The notes under the pieces are model-generated. The model was not told the origin of the DNA and ran no database searches. It saw only the letters and a program-made list of their open reading frames with translations. A DNA stretch of 64,000 nt from Ascoidea asiatica (Eukaryota; Ascomycota; Saccharomycetes; Ascoideales; Ascoideaceae). Positions 40,799 through 51,889 of the stretch are shown in pieces. The stretch lies in assembly GCA_001600695.1 (NCBI GenBank), contig BCKQ01000030.1:1-64000 (forward strand), read 5' to 3'. Made by a program: the position numbers and the translations under genes. The stretch's first letter is position 1; each line of letters begins with the position of its first letter.

Positions 40799-41931
40799 TT
40801 TAATCTATCTTTTTTTTTTGACNTGCTTCTTTCTCAAATTACTACTATATTATTATCAAATAAATCATCAGTTTCTCTCAAAAGTAATATACACTGATTT
40901 GTTGCCTACTAATAACTGATAAATTAATAAACTAACTTTTGATTGGTATCACTTTTTTTTCTTTGTGTCAAATCTTGGAATTTCTTCTTCATTACTTTTG
41001 GACACTTCAACTTCAATTTTAATTTATTTTCACCTTTTTCGTTTTCNACATCGATTAGTCTACCATACGGCTGGTAAAACCAAAATCNGCTCAAAACCAT
41101 TTTTGGGGATCTCCTGAGTTTCTCGGTGACAAAATCAAAATTAACGCTTCTTTCTTCGGAAAAAATTACACAAATGATTTTTCCATTGCTTCTAATTGTT
41201 CGAGACTGGAAAATCCAAACAAAGCTCAGTGATTTTTCCGCGAGTAAATTTAAGTTTGGCTTCGCATCCTTAAATGTAATCCTTAACAATAGAAATTAAG
41301 CTTAAACTCGAACCTAAACTTGAACTTAAAATCATGTTTTCGATTTTCTTTGTTTATGTTTTCGAGTATCTAGACAATTCTTTAAAATTGATAGAATATA
41401 GAGAAAAAATGTTTTTTTTTTTCATTTATTAAGTATTTAAAACTACAATTTTATCATCATTCATACTCAATATATATTATGAAACCAAAACTTCCAGCAA
41501 CAATGACTTTTACTATTATTATTAACTACTTCAAAAATGAAAAAGATATTATTTTATATTTTAAATCTCATGAGAAAGATAGGAGCAATCTCATTTTATT
41601 AATTTATTCATACTAATTCCCATCTTGTAGATTCTAATTTATCAAATTATATCTAACCAACTCCATCGGCACTGCTAAATAATTACATATCTTCAGTAAA
41701 CAAAATGCTATATAAAAGGTACCAAATCTCATTCTTTTCGATGAATCTTTTTTTCCCCTTTTATTTTAATCCCTAGTTTTTAATAGTATAATTTGTCTAA
41801 TTTATTTTATCATTTATTTTAATTATACCATTTATATAAGATCTGTAATATTTGATAACAAATAGATATCAAATCTCACAAAGCAAAAGCCAATCAGCAT
41901 TCATAAACCAAATCTGAATTACTCTAGAACA
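40799..41931. other. Intergenic, no supported gene
   Basis: MPD1 leader, then a stretch with an open frame on the minus strand (40924-41289) that lacks a usable ATG and matches nothing I know. From 41300 to 41931 lies the AT-rich leader of the second Rua1-type gene. It contains two N bases near 41046 and 41088. No RNA gene seen. Confidence 0.5.
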
Positions 41932-44274
41932 ATGAGTTGGGGTAATCCAGAGGATAATTTTTGGGAGGAACTTAATGATTTAAAATTTCAATATCCTACT
42001 TCATTAAATACTCTAGAAAATGTGCAACAAGATATGTTTGAATGTTTTAATTTTAATCAAGAGACTGATAATGATCAAAATAATAATTCAGTTTTTAATT
42101 TAAATAACGATTCAAATTCAATGCTTAATCGCGAGACAATCTCCAATCAAAAAAATGATTCTCCTCAATTCTCAAATACTGAGCCAAATAATAATTCTAC
42201 TCAAGAATATCAAGAATGCGTTAACAGTCAAATTGTTAATCCACTTCTGATTTTAAAGGGAATTACAGGTATTATTAAAAATGAAGAGCCAGTTCATAAT
42301 CAAAATCACTATATCAATCAAGTTTCTGATAATGATTNAATTCATAATTTATTCCCAAGCGGAACTATTAGCCTAAATATTATAGCAGTGCAACNGTCAA
42401 ATAATAATTCTAAGACCATCAAATATACTGACACNATTAAAAATAATAATCCAGCTCCTATTTCAAAAAATAAGTTGCCTAATAATATCAACCAACATTC
42501 AATTCTTACCCAAAACAACAACCATAAGTATTCTACTTCGATCAATAACTCACNCAAAAATTCAAGTGATGAGTTAAACAATTCAAGTCCTGTTTCAGAT
42601 AAAGATCTTTCAATTCATTCTCAAAATAATTCAATCAGTCCTTTGANTACAGATTTAGATACTCAATTGAGGAATGGCTCACAAGACAAATTAGAATCTA
42701 ATGATCCAAGCACCAAAAAGTCTTCTTTGGATTGTGCTCCCCCATTATCGAATTCAGAAATACAAAAGATAATCGAGGAAATTCAAGCAGATCCCGCAAT
42801 AATTCCGTTCTTGTCAGACTCTAACACTCAAACGGATGAAAATAACAATAGCAATGACAGTAACAANAACATTGCCAACACTGATAATGATATCAATAAT
42901 ATCAATAATATCACTCAAAATAAGAAAAGAAAAAGAGAAGATGACTTAGATACTCAAAATGAGAAATTGATTACAACTGTTGAAACAAAGAAAAATAAAC
43001 CTTCACCATCTCAATCTTCACCATCTCAAGCTTCATCATCTCAAGCTTCATCATCTCAATCTTTAGCGCCCACTCAATCAGAATCAAATTCAAACTCATC
43101 AGATGCAAAAAATAATATTGGTAATGTTGATGAATNNCAAAGCATAAATATTTTGTTCAACTCATCNAAATTNACNAGTGATCAAGAAAAAAGAACAAAA
43201 TGGTTAAGAAAGATTAGAGGTGTTGGAATTAAGAGAGCTGAATTACCATATCTGAATTATGATTCTCCAAAAAAGGATTATTACGATATGGACTTTAATT
43301 ATCTGAAGGATGCATTCAAAAATCTGAGGGAAGAAAACTCATTTTTCAAGAAATATGAAAATATAGCCAAAGAAAGTTCAGTGGTTAAGATAACCGACGA
43401 TATTCAAAACAAACTGAGTGAAGAAGATAAAAAGAACATCGACAATGGTGAAACTGTCACTATTTATCACAAAATGGGAGAGAATCATAAAGAATCTCGT
43501 TATAGAGCATTGATCAGAAGAATCGAATTCAAAAAGATATTAGATAATAATGGTAATGGAAATGGAAAAATAGTATATTCTGTTGCCAGACTGTGTCGGT
43601 ATTGTACTGGAGAGAATTGGATATTNGAACCAAAAAAAGGAGATGAATATACAAATGGAACACCAAAACCAAAAGTGCTTATCCAGGAAACAGATAATGG
43701 AGAGAAGATCCAATATACAGAGGAGATCAGTTTGGATTACGGTATATATGGAAACCATATGAGATATAATCATGGTATTGATAAATATAACGAGAAGGCT
43801 AGATTTCCTATTAATTTATCTATTGATAGAAATCGGAATAAAAGAAGTATTAAAAAAAAAGGGTTATTCAGTTGGTATTGTGAATGTCCTGTTGCTGATT
43901 GTGGTGTGTCATTTGATATATTAGACACCAAAAGAAGTGGTAANAGTGAATTCTTTTGGTATTTCAAACATTGTATGGACAAACATGTGGCAGATGAAGA
44001 ACACTGGGACACAGATTGGTGTTTTGAGAGTGATAAAGAGCTAAGAGAGGCTAAAAGATTTACAAAAGCTAGTAAGCAAAAATGTAAAACAGGGAAAAAT
44101 AAAGAAGAAAATATAACTACAATTGAGACAAACAAAGAAGTTACTAGTAATATCGAAGAAAATAATGAAAATCTTTCTAATGCAGAAAATACTGACATTG
44201 AAGAATATGAAAATCAAGCTGACCTTTCACAATCTGGATTACACCTCCCACAAGTTTCCCATGCTTCAAATTAA
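41932..44274 (+). CDS. Rua1-type C-terminal zinc-binding transcription regulator (copy B)
   Basis: 780 residues. The N-terminal ~430 are Asn/Ser-rich and not alignable by eye with copy A. The conserved domain begins near residue 435 (GIKRAELPYLNYD) and runs to about 705. It has FFKKYENIAKESS, HKMGENHKESRYRALIRRIE, ARLCRYCTGENWI, GNHMRYNHGIDKYN, WYCECPVADCGVSFDIL and YFKHCMDKH. All Cys and His of copy A are kept. A Glu/Asn-rich tail follows. About a dozen N bases fall in this CDS, more than in any neighbour, which may reflect allelic differences. Function is inferred only from the family. Confidence 0.7.
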   Translation: MSWGNPEDNFWEELNDLKFQYPTSLNTLENVQQDMFECFNFNQETDNDQNNNSVFNLNNDSNSMLNRETISNQKNDSPQFSNTEPNNNSTQEYQECVNSQIVNPLLILKGITGIIKNEEPVHNQNHYINQVSDNDXIHNLFPSGTISLNIIAVQXSNNNSKTIKYTDXIKNNNPAPISKNKLPNNINQHSILTQNNNHKYSTSINNSXKNSSDELNNSSPVSDKDLSIHSQNNSISPLXTDLDTQLRNGSQDKLESNDPSTKKSSLDCAPPLSNSEIQKIIEEIQADPAIIPFLSDSNTQTDENNNSNDSNXNIANTDNDINNINNITQNKKRKREDDLDTQNEKLITTVETKKNKPSPSQSSPSQASSSQASSSQSLAPTQSESNSNSSDAKNNIGNVDEXQSINILFNSXKXXSDQEKRTKWLRKIRGVGIKRAELPYLNYDSPKKDYYDMDFNYLKDAFKNLREENSFFKKYENIAKESSVVKITDDIQNKLSEEDKKNIDNGETVTIYHKMGENHKESRYRALIRRIEFKKILDNNGNGNGKIVYSVARLCRYCTGENWIXEPKKGDEYTNGTPKPKVLIQETDNGEKIQYTEEISLDYGIYGNHMRYNHGIDKYNEKARFPINLSIDRNRNKRSIKKKGLFSWYCECPVADCGVSFDILDTKRSGXSEFFWYFKHCMDKHVADEEHWDTDWCFESDKELREAKRFTKASKQKCKTGKNKEENITTIETNKEVTSNIEENNENLSNAENTDIEEYENQADLSQSGLHLPQVSHASN

Positions 44275-45532
44275 AACCAAAATCAATTTTTAAATATCAA
44301 AGACCTACATCATATAGAAGAATTTAAAAAAGTCTGAAAGTTACAGGCTTCATTTACACCATNTGGANTGCAAATTGTTTATTTGCCTCCTCTACCATCA
44401 TATAATTATTCATAGCGCTCTTGTTTTTTCTTATTCTATCAATTTATCAATCGTATATTTATCTTATTTTTCTTCAAATTCTTTTTTTTTTCAATTTTTA
44501 CAATTTTATTTTATTTTTTTATGAATTTTTTATGATTTTTTTATTATGCCTACTTTTTTNATTGTCTTTCTTCTTCTATGCTANAATATTGTATTCTAAT
44601 ATTTTTTTCACGTTCTATACATATTGTTAGTCATTTCTATTTTAATCTATCTTTATTNCNTTTCTCTTTTATNTTATGTTTTATATCTTATGTCTTATGT
44701 CTTCAAAACTTCAATATTCTTTTCCTTCTGATAATATTTAATCTCTCTTTTAATTCTTTACCTTTGTACTTTAATAAAAATCTTTTCTTTCAAAAACCAA
44801 ATTCGAGCTAGGAAGTGATTGTCCCGTAATGTTGTTTTACTTGTCTCTTAGTTGCATTTGAGTCCATGCTTGTAACTTTAGAACTCCTAAAAGTGATGGA
44901 TGAAACTCAAAAAATGATTAGTCACAGCACTTATTCTGTTCATACAAATAATGAATACGATAATTAATGAAACCTATTTTAATTGAATAAAGTAGAAGTT
45001 TTCAACATTATATTCAGTAGGTAAGTCTTTAGGTCTATGTAATGTATTACATTTAGAATACTAGGGTCCCAACTTTTTTGGAGTGAATGGCCATAATGGA
45101 GACGAAATTGAGATAGTAAAAAACTTCTGCTTATTGAATATGTTCTTTCAACTTTTTTACAATATTTTCTAGATTTATGTTTAAATTTTTTTGTTCTTTA
45201 TTTCAGTGAAATTTCCTTTCTCATTTTCATTTCCTTTTGCATCATCCTTTTTTTTTTTGGTTCGGGAATTTCCACACCTCTGAGACCACAATTCTGGATT
45301 TTGTGTTAATTTCAGTTTCAGTTTAAAGTCCCGTGACCCAAAAAAAAAATTAAATACGCAAGTTTCGGCTGGCAGGCGCACTTGTTTTAAAAGTTTAATT
45401 TCAAAAAAGAATTAAAAAATCAATAAAAATAGTGAATTTTGAGGAAAGAATATATAGAATTGAAAAGAAATTGATTTTGAAATTGAGATAGGAAGTAAAG
45501 TTTTCAATCGATGCAATGAAAAGATTGAAATA
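44275..45532. other. Intergenic, no supported gene
   Basis: T-rich 3' flank of the Rua1-type gene with many N bases (44360-44680), then mixed DNA and the POP8 leader. Short open frames here are low-complexity Phe/Leu/Ile frames in T-rich DNA. Nothing else is recognised. Confidence 0.5.
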
Positions 45533-46071
45533 ATGAGTTTAATTTCAACTGATGGATTGGAAATTAATGATGATGATGGACCTGATTGGTTATTTTTGAG
45601 TCTTCAATTGTATGTATATAAATTATTACGAATCTTTTATTTAATACAAAGATTTATCTAAAAATTGTTAATTATTACTAACAAATTTATTTTTTTAGAA
45701 ACATCCCTCCAAATTTTAGAAATGATGAGAAAATAATGAATAAAATCTTAGAAAACATGGATATGACTTCATGGATAACTTTAATTAATAAATTATTAAA
45801 AAAATTTTATGGTCTTATGGGTGAATCAACTCCAATTGATTATATAAAATTGATTAATAATTTTAAAACAAAAAAATTATATTTAATTTTAAGAATTCAT
45901 AAAGATGATAGATTAATTTTCTTAAATTCAGTCATTGTTGGAACTTTTGAATTAAATAATCTCAGAATTAATGAAATTTCAGATAAATTGGTTTTTGCTT
46001 CAATTAAATTTGATAATGAATTTAATTCAGTAATTAAAACTAAAGATTATATTGAAATAATTGAAAACTAA
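45533..46071 (+). CDS. POP8: RNase P/MRP protein subunit Pop8, one intron
   Basis: Subunit of nuclear RNase P and RNase MRP. Exon 1 is 45533-45609, the 89-base intron (45610-45698) begins GTATGT, has TACTAAC near 45676 and ends TTTTTTAG. Exon 2 is 45699-46071. The product is 149 residues, starting MSLISTDGLEINDDDGPDW. The piece MTSWITLINKLLKKFYGLMG followed by ESTPIDYIKLINNFKTKKLY lines up with MTWRQWLNNALKRSYGIFGE of baker's yeast Pop8 (133 residues). I recall that gene also having an intron. Overall similarity is modest, but order, length and spacing fit. Confidence 0.78.
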
Positions 46072-46469
46072 TAAATTTATATTAATTAATAATTTTTTGC
46101 TATATATATAATACAAAAATGATAAAAAAAAACTATACTAAAGGTGATTTCATTAAACAAGTGAATATTCTATCCAATATGAATAATAATACTAATAATA
46201 TTACTAAAATTTAAGAATTCAATAAATGACAATACAGAAAAATAAAAATATAAACAATAAAAACGAAAGTTTTAAAAATAAGTAATAAGACAGCTTAAAA
46301 AAAGTAAACAAAGTTTTTTTTAAAAAAAAAAGAATCAGAATCTCTAGANGTGACAAAAATGATAAGTTAAAACAGTTAGTAATATAGTTTGAAAAAAATG
46401 AATATTGAAAAAAATGAATATTAAAAAAAACAAATCTGATGAAATGAATGAAGTACTTTTATTTCAATT
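46072..46469. other. Intergenic between POP8 and the Lst4-like gene
   Basis: AT-rich convergent 3' flanks, with a run of Lys-coding AAAAATGAATATT repeats near 46390-46430. No gene. Confidence 0.5.
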
Positions 46470-49400
46470 TCAGTTTACCATTTTATATAATATGTTTTCA
46501 ATCTTTGTAAAAAATTCTTTATCGAGGTTTTTTAAATTTTTTTCATATTTTTTTTCTCTTTCTTCCATATCTTCATATGATGAATCTAAATCAATTTGAT
46601 TTTCATAGATGTTTCTATTAACTTGATAATCATCTGTAAATAAAACAATGTTTTTAATTGAATTTTGTAATTTTCTTGTAAATTCTTTATTACCAAAAAA
46701 TTTACCATCATATGTATGTAATTTTTTATTACTATAATTGAAATTTTTATCTCCAACTTTGAAATAACTATTTATATGTGGATTGAAATTTTTATCTTTT
46801 CTTCTAATCAGGTTTCCTTCATTAAAACCTGATCCATAACTTTCTGAATATTCACTTCCTCCACTATAATCAAAAAAATTTAAAAATGATGAACTTGATG
46901 ATGAATTTGATGATGAAAATGAAAAAATTGATGAAGTTCTTCTGAAATGCCCTTTTATTCCTGAATCATCTTTAGAAATCATATCAATATTATTGTTATT
47001 ATTATTGTTATTAATTTCAGTTTTTTTACCATAGTATGGATTTACTTCACTTATATCAAATTCTGAAACATCTTTATTATTCAAATTAATAACGATACTT
47101 TTAGTTATAGAAATTTTCTTTTTATCATTATGGGTTTTTTTATAGTTATCATCAAAAATAAAATCATTATTATTGAGATCAAGCTTCATTACTGTTAGTA
47201 ATTTCTTATCAAATTTATTATTACTTGAATTTGGACAAGCTTGTAAAATAAAATCCGGTATAAATTCTGAAACATATCCAACAATTGGTGGTAGAGTTTT
47301 TTCACTTTTTGGCAAAAATAAAATTTCGGAACCTTTTCTAGATTCAGTTTCATTTCTTTTTCTTATAAAACTACTCTCATTAACATTTTCATTTTCTTCT
47401 AAAATATCTTGATTTACTGAATTTTTCATTGAAGAAAAACTGCTTGTAAAACTTATATCATGTTCAGAAAGATTTAATTGATCATCTATAGTATTTCGTA
47501 AATTATCATAAGAAAGATTATCCCTCTCATTTTCTAGATTAAGTTCACTTTCATTATCAGTATAATCTAAAAAATTATCAGTTACACGATCTTCCTCATC
47601 AGAAATATCTTGATTTTTATCTCCATTTGAATTTTCTGTTATTGCATGATACATATCACCATTATCATAAATCCCACTTTCATCATCTAATTCAACAAAT
47701 AAGGCCATATCTGAGTCATTGAATTCTTCAATCCTAGTTTTAGGTTCATTATTGAAAAAAATATCATCTGCAATTGTATCTATATAATCTTCATCTCTCT
47801 CAACATAAAGAAGCTTTTCTTGGTTACCTTCAATGAAATTTTTTCTAACATTATAGTCTTCATTTTTCTTTTCATCAACTATTAAAAAACCTGTTTCAGG
47901 TATATAAACTTTCCTTAATAATGATGAACATCTTTCAATCTTAGGCAAATTTTTGGGAATTAGACCTTCAATGCTAAGTTTATTCATTTTAAAACTTTTG
48001 GTAGATGATACAGATTCTGAATGTCTATGCAAACCATAATTCATTGTTGAAGTACTATTAAACGCATTACCCAAATCGTGAAAATCACCAGCCGATGTAC
48101 CTCTAGATGGCATTGATGATCTTAAATTAAGATAACTAGTTGATTTATTTAAATTATGTTGTGTTGTAGTTCTAAAACTATTAGTTCCACTCGATCCACT
48201 TCCACTTAATCCTCTTTCGTCAAAATAATCCAGCTGAGGACCATAAATTCCTGGAGATGGAGTTTTAGCGTACATTAAACTTAATTTCAAAGAACTTGAA
48301 ACAGAATCAAATCCACTAGGAATTGATTTTGGATTAGAATTATTTTCAATTTCTTTTTGATTAGATGAAGAAAATGAAAAAAGTTTATCCATCATATTTA
48401 AACTACTATTGTATCTTTTAATACTGTAAGAACTTGAAATAGAATTTGATGTTAAATTGATTATATTATTACTATTTGGTATACTATTAGGAGTACTACT
48501 TGAATTATTTGAAAAAGAACCGAATTGAGAAGAGTTATTAGAACTTGTTCTAGACATTGATATATAAGGAGGATTAGAGCTTGAAATTGTTGGCTTTACA
48601 ATTGGAATAGATTTATATTGAGAACCAGGAGAAGGAATTGGAATACCTAAACCAAAATTTTGATGAGGACTATTATAAAATTGACAGAACTTCGTTGGGC
48701 TTTCTTTATTTTTTATATTAATATTAATGTTTTTACTAAATTTATTTGGTGGAGAAATTTTCGAATGCTGAGATGAAATATATTTTGAAGTTGGAGAAAC
48801 TTTAATTGTCAGATTTCTTCTTGGAGAAGAAGTTTTGGAAATTGAATTTGAAAAATCATAGGTTTTATTAATTAAAGTATTATCATTTTCAAACAAATTA
48901 TCATTGCTTTTATCAATTGAGTTGAAATCAGATCTTTTTTTAATGCTGGAATCTAATGTATTAGCATCAGTACAATTAATCAGTGTATTTTTACTACTAT
49001 TGCTATTATCAGTTTTATTATTGATATTATTAATCTTTGGATTATTATATTTGACTTCAATTTCATTTTCAAATTGATTTGTAGAATCAATTTTATTTTG
49101 AGTTAAATTGAATTTAAATAATTTATTTGGTAATAAACAAGATAAAATAAAAATTAATTTTTGAGCAACAGCTGGATTACTTGATAATATAACGATTCTT
49201 AAAATTTCATTTGATTTATCACTGGGAATATTATTAATTAATTTATGTCTTAATGGAATAATGATTGAAAATAAAGAGGCTAAAAAACTTGGATTTTGTT
49301 TATATGAAGACGGAGTATTATTACTATTATTATTTGAATTTATGTTTATATTTGTATTTTTAGAATTAATATTAATATTATTACAATTTGAATAATAAAA

Positions 49401-51254
49401 AGAATTATAAATTCTACCTTCTTTATTTTTAATCCAATTTGTAATTTCATAACAGAAATTTTTTAGGACAACTTGATTATAAGAATTAAAATTTTTATTT
49501 TGATTATCATTTTGTATTTGAGTATTTTGTATTTGATTATTTGAATAATTTGATAAAAAGATTTTTTCAAGATAAATTAAATTAATTAATAATCTTGGAG
49601 TTTGAATTAAATTTTTTAATTTAAGATAAAAATTTTTAAAAATATTTAAATTTTTTTGAAATTTAATTTGTAAAACATATTTATGAAATCTATATCTTAA
49701 AATATTCCTAACTTTTAAAATATTTTTATCAATTGAATAATATTGTAAATTCAAAAAATCTAAACTGTTAGTGTTGTTATTATTATTAATTATAGGATTC
49801 GATAATTTATGTAAATGATTTAAAGTTATTAATTGTAAATCATTTAAATAATTTGTTAATTCAGTAATAAAAGAAGATAAAAAATTTAAAATTTCATTAA
49901 TTGAATTCATTGGAATTNAAAATGAGATTGCAATTCTTGTTGATCTATGACGATCAAAAGCAGTATTTAAATTTGGAGAAATTGAAGGAATTGGATTGAA
50001 ATTATATTTGATTTTTTCATTTTCTTTATCTATATTATCATTACTATTTTCGTTATTATTATTATTATCATTATCATTATTGATATTATTAAAATTATTA
50101 ATATCATTATTATTGTCATTATTGTTATCAGAATTATTATTGAATACAAATAATCTTGTAATTAATAAATTATACATATAATTATTTTCTTTATCAATAT
50201 CATTATTGTCATTATTAATATTATTATCAATAAAATTTTTTTTTAATGAATTTCTTTTTTTCACTGAATTCATATTTAAATTTGTATTTAAATTTGAATT
50301 TTTTAGAAAAATTTGATTATTAATATAATTTAAATCATTTGGTAAAAGATGAAATTTAGTTGATTGATTTGTTTCAGATACAACTTCACTACCAAAAATA
50401 AAAGGTAATAAAAATTGATCAAAATAGTTAAATTTTAAATTTTTAAAATTATTTAACATTGGATCATAGATATTGTCATTTGATTTGTCATTAGGATCTG
50501 AATTTTGCTTAGGATTTGATTTCTTATTTGATAAATTATTTAAATTTAAATAATCAGGATCAATTTTTGAATCATATAAAAAACAATATCTATTTTTTGG
50601 ATTTGGAGAATTATCTTTATCTTGTGATATTAAAATTCTTAATTTTTTTAAAAACGAGTAATCATTGTAGTTATTATAATTATTATTAGTAGTATTAGAA
50701 GTATTAGAAGTATTGGATTTTTGATTTTTATTTTTATTTTTATCTCGAAATATATTCTCATAAGTATTTGTAGAATTATCATTTATATTTGATAAGTTTT
50801 CAATTAAATCATCTATTGAATTTGAATTTGAATTTGAGTTTGAGTTTGAGTTTGAGTTTGAATTTGAATTTGAATTTGAATATGAATTATTTGAAGAAGA
50901 TAAGTTTGTTCCATAAAGTAAAGTTTGAGTGATTGAATCTGAAGATTGATAATAATTTAAAGAATCAGATATTGGAAAAAGACATTCTTCAGTTAAATCA
51001 AATTTATTTTGATTAATATTTTGAGAATAATGATTTTGATTATTAAAATTAGAATTTAATTGAGATTTTAATTTAGAATTTTGTTGAGATTTTGATTGAT
51101 TATTTGATGAATTTATATTTTTGTTAATTTTGTTACTACTATTTGATATATTTGAATTTAAATTATTTTCAGTTTGATTATTTTTAATATTATTTGAATT
51201 CAAATTACTACCATCTTCAGAATTTACAGATTTGAATAGATCTGAGATTAACAT
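46470..51254 (-). CDS. LST4: Lst4-like folliculin-interacting (FNIP) protein
   Basis: 1594 residues, about twice the ~828 of baker's yeast Lst4, mostly through Asn/Ser-rich inserts. Lst4 with Lst7 forms the folliculin-type complex that acts on Gtr GTPases in TORC1 signalling. Family text: FLKKLRILISQDKD and YCFLYDSK early, then FIFGSEVVSETNQSTKFHLL. The central block is FDRHRSTRIAISF to LSSFITELTNYL. Then come SLFSIIIPLRHKLI and LRIVILSSNPAVAQKLIFIL. The C-terminus has KLDLNNNDF and FTRKLQNSIKNIVLFTDD, consistent with the DENN tail. Start is the ATG at 51254. One N lies within. The assignment rests on these motifs only. Confidence 0.75.
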   Translation of the reverse strand: MLISDLFKSVNSEDGSNLNSNNIKNNQTENNLNSNISNSSNKINKNINSSNNQSKSQQNSKLKSQLNSNFNNQNHYSQNINQNKFDLTEECLFPISDSLNYYQSSDSITQTLLYGTNLSSSNNSYSNSNSNSNSNSNSNSNSNSNSIDDLIENLSNINDNSTNTYENIFRDKNKNKNQKSNTSNTSNTTNNNYNNYNDYSFLKKLRILISQDKDNSPNPKNRYCFLYDSKIDPDYLNLNNLSNKKSNPKQNSDPNDKSNDNIYDPMLNNFKNLKFNYFDQFLLPFIFGSEVVSETNQSTKFHLLPNDLNYINNQIFLKNSNLNTNLNMNSVKKRNSLKKNFIDNNINNDNNDIDKENNYMYNLLITRLFVFNNNSDNNNDNNNDINNFNNINNDNDNNNNNENSNDNIDKENEKIKYNFNPIPSISPNLNTAFDRHRSTRIAISFXIPMNSINEILNFLSSFITELTNYLNDLQLITLNHLHKLSNPIINNNNNTNSLDFLNLQYYSIDKNILKVRNILRYRFHKYVLQIKFQKNLNIFKNFYLKLKNLIQTPRLLINLIYLEKIFLSNYSNNQIQNTQIQNDNQNKNFNSYNQVVLKNFCYEITNWIKNKEGRIYNSFYYSNCNNININSKNTNININSNNNSNNTPSSYKQNPSFLASLFSIIIPLRHKLINNIPSDKSNEILRIVILSSNPAVAQKLIFILSCLLPNKLFKFNLTQNKIDSTNQFENEIEVKYNNPKINNINNKTDNSNSSKNTLINCTDANTLDSSIKKRSDFNSIDKSNDNLFENDNTLINKTYDFSNSISKTSSPRRNLTIKVSPTSKYISSQHSKISPPNKFSKNININIKNKESPTKFCQFYNSPHQNFGLGIPIPSPGSQYKSIPIVKPTISSSNPPYISMSRTSSNNSSQFGSFSNNSSSTPNSIPNSNNIINLTSNSISSSYSIKRYNSSLNMMDKLFSFSSSNQKEIENNSNPKSIPSGFDSVSSSLKLSLMYAKTPSPGIYGPQLDYFDERGLSGSGSSGTNSFRTTTQHNLNKSTSYLNLRSSMPSRGTSAGDFHDLGNAFNSTSTMNYGLHRHSESVSSTKSFKMNKLSIEGLIPKNLPKIERCSSLLRKVYIPETGFLIVDEKKNEDYNVRKNFIEGNQEKLLYVERDEDYIDTIADDIFFNNEPKTRIEEFNDSDMALFVELDDESGIYDNGDMYHAITENSNGDKNQDISDEEDRVTDNFLDYTDNESELNLENERDNLSYDNLRNTIDDQLNLSEHDISFTSSFSSMKNSVNQDILEENENVNESSFIRKRNETESRKGSEILFLPKSEKTLPPIVGYVSEFIPDFILQACPNSSNNKFDKKLLTVMKLDLNNNDFIFDDNYKKTHNDKKKISITKSIVINLNNKDVSEFDISEVNPYYGKKTEINNNNNNNNIDMISKDDSGIKGHFRRTSSIFSFSSSNSSSSSSFLNFFDYSGGSEYSESYGSGFNEGNLIRRKDKNFNPHINSYFKVGDKNFNYSNKKLHTYDGKFFGNKEFTRKLQNSIKNIVLFTDDYQVNRNIYENQIDLDSSYEDMEEREKKYEKNLKNLDKEFFTKIENILYKMVN

Positions 51255-51889
51255 TAGAAAAAAAGGATGCTGAGTTTTGTTATATTATACTATATTATAC
51301 TATATTATATTATATTATATTTTTAGGATAAATAAATATTTAGATATTATGATTGTATTAATTAATCCATTTATGATTATAATATGAACTATTAGGAAAG
51401 AGAAGATAAGATAAGAGAAGAAAAGAAAATAAAATAAAAGTGATTAAAGAAAATAGAATACAATGAATAATCCACTTGAATAGTTGATTAAAATATAAGA
51501 TGGCTCTGATACTGGATTGATTTCAAATATAAATGGATTGATTAATCAGATTGATCTATTGTTGTTTTTGATTCTTCTTTGTTTATAAATGAATGAATGA
51601 ACGAACTTAAAAAAGATTTGGATTTGTTTGAATCAAATTTGAGATTGTTGGAATCTGGCCGGAAGTGGTGTAGATCATGTGATTCTGTTANATACGAGGG
51701 TACCCGTGTTTCTGGTCTCGACGCTGGAGAAAAAGTTNAAAGATATTTTTATTAGAAAAATTTGTTTTCTTCTGGAGTTGATTTTAATTCACTTCTATTT
51801 TCAATAGCTTTTTCATCAGATCTTTCACAAAGTATTCTTAAATCCTATTCTATTTGGTCTGGCACATCAAAGTTATTTGTAACTAGCGA
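51255..51889. other. Intergenic, Lst4-like gene leader
   Basis: TATATTATAC repeats near 51283-51320 and purine-rich GAGAAGATAAGA words near 51397-51430. The stretch 51650-51730 is GC-richer and contains two N bases. No gene recognised. Confidence 0.5.

Noticed and set aside
40924-41289. 121-codon open frame on the minus strand
   Set aside because: No ATG at its head, two N bases and no recognisable content; the first internal Met is far inside. It could be a remnant but I cannot support it.
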